In this document: positions 1 through 5,503 of the stretch, piece after piece
Position numbering within the stretch: position 1 is the first letter of the stretch
How the letters are laid out: the number at the start of each line of letters is the position of its first letter
Assembly (NCBI GenBank): GCA_018826405.1
Contig: JAHJZL010000004.1
Coordinates: 1-5,509, forward strand
Source of the DNA: Patescibacteria group bacterium
Lineage (GTDB): Bacteria; Patescibacteriota; Minisyncoccia; Phycocordibacterales; Phycocordibacteraceae
Direction: 5' to 3'
Length of the DNA stretch: 5,509 bases
The notes under the pieces: model-generated
Databases searched by the model: none
Seen by the model: the letters and a program-made list of their open reading frames with translations, nothing else
Told to the model about the DNA's origin: nothing
Position numbers and translations under genes: made by a program

Positions 1-245
1 AGGCCGTTGTCTCTTAACGGGTCTGCGCAGTACGTGCAGAGTGTATCGCTGTTGGTCTGTGCGAAGCGCATACAGAGCACACACTGACGAATATCGTTAG
101 AAAGGTTAAGTACGAGATCTGCAAGTCGTGCACGGTCTTGGGGAGCTGCTGAGAGAAGATGATATACAAAGCGCTTTGCCTGTCGCGGGCCTATACCAGG
201 AAATCTCGTAAAGGCATGGGTTAGGTCTTCAATGCGATCTCTCAT
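1..245 (-). CDS. recR: Recombination mediator protein RecR, N-terminal part (cut by window edge)
   Basis: This is the first 81 codons of RecR, which with RecF/RecO loads RecA onto SSB-coated single-stranded DNA during gap repair in the cytoplasm. The visible protein starts MRDRIEDLTHAFTRFPGIGP. It carries the helix-hairpin-helix signature PGIGPRQAKR at residues 16-25, followed by a four-cysteine zinc finger at C55, C58, C70 and C73 (CxxC-x11-CxxC). The 'ADPLRD' after the last cysteine matches the family's 'C.IC.D..RD' block. The Toprim domain expected next lies outside the window. The ATG sits 2 nt after the dnaB TAA stop. I see no good Shine-Dalgarno and no -10 hexamer at the right distance, so translation probably depends on coupling or read-through from dnaB. 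Assignment is strong despite truncation; the partial status is only a window effect. Confidence 0.93.
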   Translation of the reverse strand, partial: MRDRIEDLTHAFTRFPGIGPRQAKRFVYHLLSAAPQDRARLADLVLNLSNDIRQCVLCMRFAQTNSDTLCTYCADPLRDNG

Positions 246-247
246 AG

Positions 248-1612
248 TTAAAACTCTGAAGCCAAATCTCCGTATCCTGATTTATCCATAGGCATAAAGC
301 TGGTGCGCTTCTCGTCAAAGTACAGTTCAATCTTTCCTGTAGGACCGTTACGGTGCTTTTCAACAAGAATCTCAGCGATGTTAGGACGATCGCTTTCTTT
401 GTTTTGCTTATCCTCCCGGTGAATAAACATAACCACATCAGCGTCCTGCTCGATAGATCCTGAGTCACGAAGGTCTGAAAGGCGAGGCTTTCCTCCGCGC
501 TGCTCAACTGCGCGAGAAAGCTGTGAAAGTGCAATAACAGGCACTTCAAGTTCTCGAGCAAGAGACTTCAAGGAACGAGAAATCTCTGTAACCTGCTGCA
601 CCATTGAATCAGAGGCTTTAGTGTTCGTTGGAGCCATGAGCTGGAGATAATCAACAACAATGAGCCCAATTCCACGCTCGCGCTTTAGTCTGCGCGCAAC
701 GGCACGCATAGAAAGAATGTTTTGTGCAGGCTTGTCATCTATATAAATAGGGGCCTTGGACAAGCTCTCAAGAGCGTCTCTAATTTTGCTGAAGTCTTCT
801 TCTGCATGAATAGCTCCCGTACGCATCTTCCATGAGTTAACAAAGGACTCAGCTGAAAGCATACGATCCACCAGCTGCTCCGAGCTCATTTCCAAAGAAA
901 AAATACCAACAGGTACGTCATGCCGCACGGCTGCATTGCGTGCTATATCAAGCGCGAGCGAGGTCTTTCCCATAGAAGGACGAGCTGCAAGGATGATGAG
1001 ATCAGATTTATGGAGTCCAGACAGAAGCCCGTCTAGATCAGGGAATCCAGTAGAGACTCCGCGAATAGCATCTTTACTCTTTGAGAGTTGCTCGATGCGC
1101 TCCCACGCGTCGTCTACCTTGTCTGCAATAGCAACGAACTTATGCACTGCAGAGGCGTTCCCAATCGCATAGATTGATTTCTCAGCCTGGTCTAGCAAAA
1201 CTGCCGTATCAGTTGATTCGTCATACGCAGCTTCAGTAATATCGTGGGCTGCGTCAATGAGTGAACGCATGAGGTGTTTGCGAACAACAAGATCAGCATA
1301 ATGGTTGTAGTTCCCAGGAGTTGGGGCGCTCCCTGCAAGCTCTGCAATATACGCACGGCCGCCTGTGCGCTCAAGTGTGCCCTTAGATTGCAGTCGTTCG
1401 CCAAGAGAAAGAATATCAATCGGCTCTCCGCGCTCAGCAAGTTCGCGCATGCACTCAAATATCAAACGATGCTTTTCAGCATAAAAAGAGTCTGGCTTAA
1501 CTAAGTCTGCAATGTCATGCAGTGCATCTGGCTTAAGCAGAAGTGCACCTAAGAGTGCGCGCTCTGAATCAAGGCTCTGGGGAGGAACGCGCATCACGCT
1601 TGAAGTAGCCAT
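248..1612 (-). CDS. dnaB: Replicative DNA helicase DnaB
   Basis: A 454-residue protein, the usual length for DnaB, the hexameric 5'-3' helicase that unwinds the replication fork and recruits primase. The N-terminal domain (about residues 10-110) begins with the typical 'PQSLDSERALLGALL'. A linker follows, and the RecA-like ATPase core starts near residue 185 with 'GVSTGFPDLDGLLSGL'. Visible motifs are Walker A ARPSMGKTS (210-218, K216/T217), the catalytic-glutamate motif SLEMSS (E241), Walker B LIVVDYLQLM (D321), the ALSQLSRAVEQR motif (361-372), LSDLRDSGSIEQDAD (378-392) and the arginine-finger segment EKHRNGPTG (418-426, R421). There is no intein or insertion. The start at 1612 is chosen because the next Met (residue 7) would crop the leader and because a -10-like hexamer lies 7 nt upstream. 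It is 13 nt downstream of cysS and 2 nt upstream of recR, so it is probably co-transcribed. Confidence 0.98.
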   Translation of the reverse strand: MATSSVMRVPPQSLDSERALLGALLLKPDALHDIADLVKPDSFYAEKHRLIFECMRELAERGEPIDILSLGERLQSKGTLERTGGRAYIAELAGSAPTPGNYNHYADLVVRKHLMRSLIDAAHDITEAAYDESTDTAVLLDQAEKSIYAIGNASAVHKFVAIADKVDDAWERIEQLSKSKDAIRGVSTGFPDLDGLLSGLHKSDLIILAARPSMGKTSLALDIARNAAVRHDVPVGIFSLEMSSEQLVDRMLSAESFVNSWKMRTGAIHAEEDFSKIRDALESLSKAPIYIDDKPAQNILSMRAVARRLKRERGIGLIVVDYLQLMAPTNTKASDSMVQQVTEISRSLKSLARELEVPVIALSQLSRAVEQRGGKPRLSDLRDSGSIEQDADVVMFIHREDKQNKESDRPNIAEILVEKHRNGPTGKIELYFDEKRTSFMPMDKSGYGDLASEF

Positions 1613-1619
1613 TCACTCT

Positions 1620-1628
1620 ATTCTATCA
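1620..1628 (-). promoter_or_regulatory. Putative extended -10 promoter of dnaB, overlapping the cysS stop codon
   Basis: On the minus strand TGA-TAGAAT (1628-1620) reads as an extended -10 (TGn plus a TAnnnT hexamer). Its TGn is the cysS stop codon itself. The hexamer ends 7 nt before the dnaB ATG, which would place the transcript start at or next to the start codon. No proper Shine-Dalgarno is present; the only purine-rich bases (AGAGTGA) touch the ATG. The motif is seen directly, but promoter activity is inference. Confidence 0.45.
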
Positions 1629-3089
1629 ACCAGGACGTGAGGTGACTATGGGGCCAGAAGGCCCGTCTTCAACATGATATCCACTGTTTGATATGTGGAT
1701 ACGTAACGCATCAGCAGTAGAGAAATCTCTGTTTTCCCTAGCTTCTTCGCGCTTTTCTATAAGTCTCTGTATACTTTCGGGAACAATGAGCTTAACGCTT
1801 GGAGTAAGCAAGGAAAGTCCAAGTACTGCATCAGCTGCTTTGATAACACCGAGCTGTTCAGAGCGCTCCATGTCTTCGTCTCGAACCGCTTCCCAGAGAA
1901 GGGCGAGGGCTGCAGGAGTCGCCAAGTCGTCACGCAGGAGTGCAATAACTCTGCGGCTTGTGTCAGACGGTGTGGCTTTGTATTTAGCTTCCTCTGCAAT
2001 ACGGCGCGATAATCGGGTGAGTCTCTCAAGTGCTTCGTTTGCTGCAGCGAGAGCCTCCCAGGAGAAGGAGAGGGGAGAGCGGTAGTGAGCTTGCAGGAAG
2101 AAGTAGCGAAGAGAGAGTGGGCTGTACGATTCCTTCACAATGTTTGAGAGGTATACATCGTTGCCAAGAGACTTTGAGATCTTCTCTCCAGAGAGAGTAA
2201 GGAATGCTTGATGCATCCAGAAGCGAGCAAGAGGTTTTCCGAAGGCACATTCAGACTGAGCAATTTCATTCGTATGATGTACGGGAATGTGGTCCATCCC
2301 CCCTGTATGAATATCTATAGGTTGACCCAACAGCGCGCGCGCCATTGCAGAACACTCAATATGCCAACCAGGAAAACCAACGCCCCATGGAGAACTCCAT
2401 TCCTGTTGTCTGCGCACACCCAGAGGAGAGAATTTCCACAATGCGAAATCTGCTGGGCTGTGCTTCTCCTTGTTAGTTTTTATCCTTCTTCCAATCTCTG
2501 CGAATGCTTCTTCTCTAAGCTTGGGGCCGCTATGATCAAGTACTCCATAATTAGGATACTTCTCAGTATCAAAATAAATGCCGTCTGCAGTACGATACGT
2601 TAAGCCTTTTTCCTCAAGAAGAGTAATAATCGCTATCTGCTCCTTTATGTATTCAGTTGCGCGAGGAAACTGAATTGCATTGGTGTCGATATTGAGTAAA
2701 GACAAATCTTCGATAAAGAGCTTCGTGTACTTAGAAGCAATAGCTTCTGCGTGCAGACCCTCTTTCTTTGCTCCTGCCTCAATCTTGTCTTCGCCCTCGT
2801 CCCCGTCTCCCTGTAGATGTCCAACGTCAGTAATGTTAATGACTCTGCGCACACGGTATCCGCTTTCGGAAAGAACGCGAGCTATAAGATCAGAGAAAAC
2901 ATACGCACGCAGATTCCCGATCTGTGCCTTGCTGTAGACCGTAGGCCCACAGGAATACATAGTCGCTTGTCCTGCAGTAAGCGGAGAGAAGAGATCCTTC
3001 TTTCCTGAGAGTGTATTGGTGAAAAAAAGAGGCGCATCGCTCGTAATTGGCTTTGCGACGCGAGTAAATAGCTTAGGAAACCAAGACAT
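1626..3089 (-). CDS. cysS: Cysteinyl-tRNA synthetase (class I)
   Basis: A 487-residue enzyme that charges tRNA-Cys with cysteine using ATP. Zinc ligands corresponding to the family's Cys/Cys/His/Glu set are all present: C47 (YSCGPT), C246 (WHIECSAMA), H271 and E275 (VHHTNEIAQSE). The ATP-binding HIGH site appears as QIGN (56-59), and the KMSKS loop as KISKS (303-307) in GEKISKSLGN. The C-terminal DALR-type helical region ends with 'REEARENRDFSTADALR' and 'YHVEDGPSGPIV', the usual CysRS tail. The protein has about 20 extra N-terminal residues before the conserved 'FFTNTLSGKKDLF' block. No alternative start codon exists in that stretch, so the leader seems real. The gene lies 21 nt after the corA-like gene and 13 nt before dnaB, and ends in tandem stops TGA-TAG. 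Glutamine at the first HIGH position is the one unusual catalytic-site residue. Confidence 0.97.
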   Translation of the reverse strand: MSWFPKLFTRVAKPITSDAPLFFTNTLSGKKDLFSPLTAGQATMYSCGPTVYSKAQIGNLRAYVFSDLIARVLSESGYRVRRVINITDVGHLQGDGDEGEDKIEAGAKKEGLHAEAIASKYTKLFIEDLSLLNIDTNAIQFPRATEYIKEQIAIITLLEEKGLTYRTADGIYFDTEKYPNYGVLDHSGPKLREEAFAEIGRRIKTNKEKHSPADFALWKFSPLGVRRQQEWSSPWGVGFPGWHIECSAMARALLGQPIDIHTGGMDHIPVHHTNEIAQSECAFGKPLARFWMHQAFLTLSGEKISKSLGNDVYLSNIVKESYSPLSLRYFFLQAHYRSPLSFSWEALAAANEALERLTRLSRRIAEEAKYKATPSDTSRRVIALLRDDLATPAALALLWEAVRDEDMERSEQLGVIKAADAVLGLSLLTPSVKLIVPESIQRLIEKREEARENRDFSTADALRIHISNSGYHVEDGPSGPIVTSRPG

Positions 3090-3095
3090 AATGTC

Positions 3096-3101
3096 TCTAT
3101 A
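3096..3101 (-). promoter_or_regulatory. Putative -10 element of cysS
   Basis: The minus-strand hexamer TATAGA (3101-3096) ends 6 nt before the cysS ATG, so transcription would start on the A of the start codon. An overlapping alternative, TAGTAT (3104-3099), ends 9 nt before it. No -35 was recognised, and there is no clear Shine-Dalgarno. It may be an internal promoter within the operon. The motif is visible; activity is inference. Confidence 0.38.
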
Positions 3102-3110
3102 CTACCGCAT

Positions 3111-4025
3111 TTATAGCCAGCGATTAAAGCGAGCAATCAGGAACAAAACAAGCGAAGACCCGAGCATGATCACTACAACCCAGAGGAAATCATTTTGACT
3201 TCCCACGATAGGGAGATCTGTACGCATGGCAAAGATAACGGCGAGAAGGGGAGGAGGATAGCTAACGAATGAGAACACCATAAGTCTTCGGATGATTCGG
3301 TCTTGTGAAGAAGTGAGAAGAGAGTCATTCGTAATGCGGAGCTCTGTAGCAGTAGAGCGATATGCAGCAACCATCGCCGCTGCGTGATTTCTTCCGCCCT
3401 CAATGTGAGCTGCGTATTCGTCAAACTTAGTACCAAAGAACGCAGGAGCTCCAAGGAAGGTCAAGAAGTCATTCAGCGGATTCTCGTGGCGAGCAAGGGC
3501 AGTTTCAAATCTAAGCAGTACTCTGGCAGTATCTGAAATAGTACGGACAGTCTCACGCTCCTTGCCAGAGAAAATATCTCGCTCGATACGATCAAGACGA
3601 TAGCCAACCTGTTCGACTTCGCTGCTAATACCCACATACAGTCGATCCATAATGCGAGAGAGAAGTTCTTCAATTTTGAATTGCTTCAACGAAGTCCCAA
3701 GCAACTCCTCAGCCTCAATAACTTTATGGAGTGTGTGTATCTGTTCTATAACTTCGTATCGCGCTGTAATTATGAAGTTCTTTCCCACAATAAAATCAAC
3801 TTCCTGAACTTTTGCTCCGCTCAGTGCGTCTGCTGTTGGAAAATGCAGCACGAGATAACAGTACCCGGGGAAAGCAATGGTAAACGGATAGGGAGTTGGA
3901 GTGAGTATTTCTTCTCTCACTCGCTCATCAATCTGAAACTCACTCATCACACTCAGAAGCTCCTCTGATGTTGGGTATTCAAGATCAATCCACGTGGTCT
4001 TTCCACGAGTGTGACGCGTTATCAT
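3111..4025 (-). CDS. corA: CorA-family divalent cation transporter-like membrane protein, with AMR in place of the GMN motif
   Basis: A 304-residue protein with the CorA/MIT architecture. It has a soluble N-terminal alpha/beta domain starting 'RGKTTWIDLEYPT', a long helical region with charged heptad-like segments (about residues 110-245), and two C-terminal membrane segments (about 250-266 and 280-300) ending in a basic 'RFNRWL' tail. The block 'ITNDSLLTSSQDRIIRRLMVF' leading into the first membrane helix is typical. CorA forms pentamers that pass Mg2+ (or Co2+/Ni2+) through the inner membrane. The invariant Gly-Met-Asn that closes the first membrane helix is replaced by AMR (residues 266-268, codons GCC ATG CGT), so transport and selectivity cannot be assumed. 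I chose the ATG at 4025 over a GTG at 4055: the conserved domain begins here, a TATACT hexamer lies just upstream, and the GGAGG near the GTG directly abuts it. It is the first gene of the minus-strand cluster. Confidence 0.87.
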   Translation of the reverse strand: MITRHTRGKTTWIDLEYPTSEELLSVMSEFQIDERVREEILTPTPYPFTIAFPGYCYLVLHFPTADALSGAKVQEVDFIVGKNFIITARYEVIEQIHTLHKVIEAEELLGTSLKQFKIEELLSRIMDRLYVGISSEVEQVGYRLDRIERDIFSGKERETVRTISDTARVLLRFETALARHENPLNDFLTFLGAPAFFGTKFDEYAAHIEGGRNHAAAMVAAYRSTATELRITNDSLLTSSQDRIIRRLMVFSFVSYPPPLLAVIFAMRTDLPIVGSQNDFLWVVVIMLGSSLVLFLIARFNRWL

Positions 4026-4034
4026 GTTGTTCTC

Positions 4035-4040
4035 AGTATA
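4035..4040 (-). promoter_or_regulatory. Putative -10 element of the corA-like gene / operon promoter
   Basis: Minus-strand TATACT (4040-4035) matches the -10 consensus TATAAT at five of six bases. It ends 9 nt before the ATG at 4025, predicting a 5' leader of about 3 nt. I found no convincing -35 hexamer 16-18 nt upstream. It would drive the corA-cysS-dnaB-recR cluster. Support is the motif match and its position in the divergent spacer. Confidence 0.5.
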
Positions 4041-4087
4041 CCGTTCTAAACACACCCTCCTATACGATACGTGGGCATAAGACTGCG

Positions 4088-4096
4088 TGCTACACT
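4088..4096 (+). promoter_or_regulatory. Putative extended -10 promoter of the S41 protease gene
   Basis: TGC-TACACT forms an extended -10 (TGn plus hexamer). The hexamer ends 6 nt before the ATG at 4103, so the predicted transcript begins on the start codon. No -35 match is seen at 4068-4073. The hexamer sits between the arms of a 6-bp inverted repeat, TGCGTG (4084-4089) and CACGCA (4098-4103), which could be a small operator or chance. There is no Shine-Dalgarno sequence upstream. Confidence 0.48.
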
Positions 4097-4102
4097 ACAC
4101 GC

Positions 4103-5368
4103 ATGACACCGGAACTTGAAGAAAAGGAATCCCAAGCACGCCCACTTGGAAAGTTTGCAAAAATGGGAATTGCATTTGCGCTCGTGCTTGCCATTGGATT
4201 TGCTGGAGGAGTTTCAGTTGGAGCAGCAGGGGGGAATAATATCTTTTCAAACATTCCGCTTCTCGGAGACGGACTAGACGCAACGCCGGATGAATCTGTA
4301 GACTTGGGTACTTTTTGGAAGGCATGGAATGCGCTCAACGCACGATTTGTAGAAACACACGCGTCTTCAACAAGTCCAACCTCAAAGGAAAAGTTGTGGG
4401 GAGCTATTCAAGGTCTCACTGCATCATACGGAGACCCGTACACAGTATTTCTTCCTCCAGCAGAGGCAAAAGTATTCCAAGACGATATCAAGGGAAATTT
4501 TGAGGGTGTGGGAATGGAGATTGGTGTAAAGGAAGGCTTGCTTACCGTTATAGCTCCGCTTAAGGGAACGCCAGCAGAGCGCGCAGGTATCCGATCAGGA
4601 GACGGTATCCTTGCCATTGACGGCTCTTCAACTGAAGGGCTTTCAACAGACGAAGCAGTTAAGAAGATTCGTGGAGAGAAGGGAACTACAGTTATCTTCA
4701 CAGTTCTGCGAGATGGAAAAACTATGGAGATTGCAGTTGTAAGAGACACCATCTCTGTCCCAACAATAGATAACACCTACGACAGAGAGTCAGGCGTCTA
4801 CACGATCGCACTCTATAGCTTTACTGCAAACTCAGGACAGCTCTTCTCGAAAGCGCTTACGGAATTTAAGGCTTCTGGTTCAAACAAGTTGATTATTGAT
4901 CTCCGTGGAGATCCGGGCGGGTACCTTGAAGCTGCTGTTTCTATTGCAAGCAACTTCCTCCCTAGAGGAGCAGTGGTTGTTACAGAAGACTACAAGGGCA
5001 AACAAGAAAATGTAGTGCACCGTAGCAGCGGAAAGGAGAGTGTAGCAGTTGGAACTAAGGTCGTTATTCTTATGGACCAAGGATCTGCTTCAGCATCTGA
5101 GATTCTTGCGGGTGCACTCCAAGACGCTGGAATTGCAACACTCATAGGAACCCGCTCCTTCGGAAAGGGATCAGTACAAGAGCTTGTAGACATCAACGGA
5201 GGAGCCCTGAAGGTCACTGTTGCTCGCTGGCTTACTCCATCAGGCAGGTCCATCTCAGAGGGAGGGCTTACACCTGATATTAAGATTGAAGTTACGAAGG
5301 AAGATATAGTTGCAGGAAAGGACCCACAGAAAGCACGTGCTATTGAGTTCTTGAGAACAGGAGAATAA
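4103..5368 (+). CDS. Carboxyl-terminal processing protease (S41A family, CtpA/CtpB-like)
   Basis: A 421-residue membrane-anchored serine protease with the layout of Ctp/Prc enzymes, which trim or degrade extracytoplasmic proteins from exposed C-termini. A basic N-terminus (RPLGKFAK) precedes one hydrophobic segment (about residues 21-42), a signal anchor without an obvious cleavage site. A helical N-terminal region ends in 'YGDPYTVFLPP' (109-119). The PDZ domain spans about 130-213 (GVGMEI, then 'GTPAERAGIRSGDGILAIDG'). The protease core contains DLRGDPGG (266-273), GSASASE with nucleophile S330, and SFGKGSVQE with K355 and Q359. The S-x25-K-x4-Q spacing fits the Ser-Lys-Gln site of CtpB, so it should be active. 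The ATG at 4103 is chosen because the same frame stays open upstream to 3968 but that stretch overlaps corA and has no family similarity. It is divergent from corA and monocistronic within the window. Exact substrate and CtpA versus CtpB naming cannot be told. Confidence 0.95.
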   Translation: MTPELEEKESQARPLGKFAKMGIAFALVLAIGFAGGVSVGAAGGNNIFSNIPLLGDGLDATPDESVDLGTFWKAWNALNARFVETHASSTSPTSKEKLWGAIQGLTASYGDPYTVFLPPAEAKVFQDDIKGNFEGVGMEIGVKEGLLTVIAPLKGTPAERAGIRSGDGILAIDGSSTEGLSTDEAVKKIRGEKGTTVIFTVLRDGKTMEIAVVRDTISVPTIDNTYDRESGVYTIALYSFTANSGQLFSKALTEFKASGSNKLIIDLRGDPGGYLEAAVSIASNFLPRGAVVVTEDYKGKQENVVHRSSGKESVAVGTKVVILMDQGSASASEILAGALQDAGIATLIGTRSFGKGSVQELVDINGGALKVTVARWLTPSGRSISEGGLTPDIKIEVTKEDIVAGKDPQKARAIEFLRTGE

Positions 5369-5374
5369 AAGAGC

Positions 5375-5404
5375 TTGGACGAACAGCTAATAGCATGGTA
5401 TAAT
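5375..5404 (+). promoter_or_regulatory. Extended -10 promoter (TGG-TATAAT) embedded in a hairpin loop
   Basis: TGG-TATAAT at 5396-5404 is a perfect extended -10. An imperfect -35, TTGGAC (5375-5380), lies 18 nt upstream of the hexamer. The predicted start is the A at about 5411, giving a transcript that reads through the second inverted repeat and toward the Shine-Dalgarno at 5499. Because the start lies inside the right arm of hairpin 1, the new RNA would not contain that hairpin. This is the best consensus promoter in the window. Confidence 0.6.
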
Positions 5405-5418
5405 GCTATTAGCTGTTC
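5381..5418. repeat. Perfect 16-bp inverted repeat (hairpin 1) after the protease gene
   Basis: The arms GAACAGCTAATAGCAT (5381-5396) and its exact reverse complement (5403-5418) enclose a 6-nt loop, GGTATA. It starts 12 nt after the protease TAA. In protease mRNA it would form a long stem followed only by UUCAUAUACUUC rather than a solid U-run, so it is a weak or atypical terminator or a 3'-end stabiliser. As DNA it surrounds a -10 element and could instead be an operator. The structure is certain; its role is not. Confidence 0.85.
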
Positions 5419-5427
5419 TTCATATAC

Positions 5428-5474
5428 TTCGTCACAGCAGAAAGTAGCTTCTGGCTTTTTTCTGCTGTGACGAA
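5428..5474. repeat. Perfect 16-bp inverted repeat (hairpin 2) in the intergenic leader
   Basis: The arms TTCGTCACAGCAGAAA (5428-5443) and its exact reverse complement (5459-5474) enclose a 15-nt loop. The loop can itself pair AGC (5446-5448) with GCT (5454-5456). No T-run follows on either strand, so it is not a standard intrinsic terminator. It lies 9 nt after hairpin 1, within the predicted 5' leader of the next gene, so an RNA-level role (stability, attenuation or protein binding) is possible. Confidence 0.85.
5436..5461 (+). terminator. Possible small intrinsic terminator nested in hairpin 2
   Basis: AGCAGAA (5436-5442) can pair with TTCTGGCT (5449-5456) as a 7-bp stem with one bulged G and a 6-nt loop. 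Five further Ts follow (5457-5461). This short fold uses bases of the left arm of hairpin 2 and would form before the right arm is transcribed, so the two folds exclude each other. Stem GC content is modest, and termination efficiency is unknown. Confidence 0.35.
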
Positions 5475-5498
5475 CTCAATCGTTTGCAGTGTATTCCT

Positions 5499-5503
5499 GG
5501 AGG
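5499..5503 (+). promoter_or_regulatory. Shine-Dalgarno sequence for a gene beginning just beyond the window
   Basis: GGAGG is followed by AAAAAC up to the window end, which leaves exactly the spacing wanted if a start codon comes next. It shows that the 5' leader starting near 5411 probably feeds a translated gene about 99 nt downstream. It contrasts with the four complete genes, which lack such a site. The start codon itself is not visible. Confidence 0.5.

Noticed and set aside
1626..1628. Possible use of TGA as a sense codon (code 25, as in Gracilibacteria/SR1)
   Set aside because: TGA ends cysS exactly at the usual C-terminus and is backed by TAG; no gene here has an in-frame TGA.
1693..2085. 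Plus-strand open frame of 130 codons opposite cysS
   Set aside because: It lies wholly antisense to a strongly conserved synthetase, is Ser/Ala/Arg-rich as expected of a shadow frame, and has no recognisable domain.
2271..2285. Possible damage to the zinc site of CysRS because HHENE reads HHTNE
   Set aside because: By comparison with E. coli CysRS the ligands are the first His and the final Glu, both present (H271, E275); the changed residue is not a ligand.
2208..2603. Plus-strand open frame of 131 codons opposite cysS
   Set aside because: Antisense to the catalytic core of cysS, with no recognisable motif; its composition looks like complementary-strand noise.
4026..4060. GTG start for the corA-like gene at 4055 with GGAGG next to it
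   Set aside because: GGAGG directly abuts the GTG (no spacing), the 10 extra residues are not family-like, and TATACT lies inside this stretch.
3968..4102. Upstream in-frame extension of the protease (45 extra codons)
   Set aside because: It would overlap the start of the divergent corA-like gene, shows no family similarity, and would bury the signal anchor; the ATG at 4103 fits the family N-terminus and promoter.
4408..4776. Minus-strand open frame of 122 codons opposite the protease gene
   Set aside because: Antisense to the PDZ region of a clear S41 protease, with no domain features.
5381..5474. Two adjacent palindromes as insertion-sequence ends or CRISPR repeats
   Set aside because: The arms of the two hairpins differ from each other, there is no transposase or target duplication, and no regular repeat-spacer pattern.
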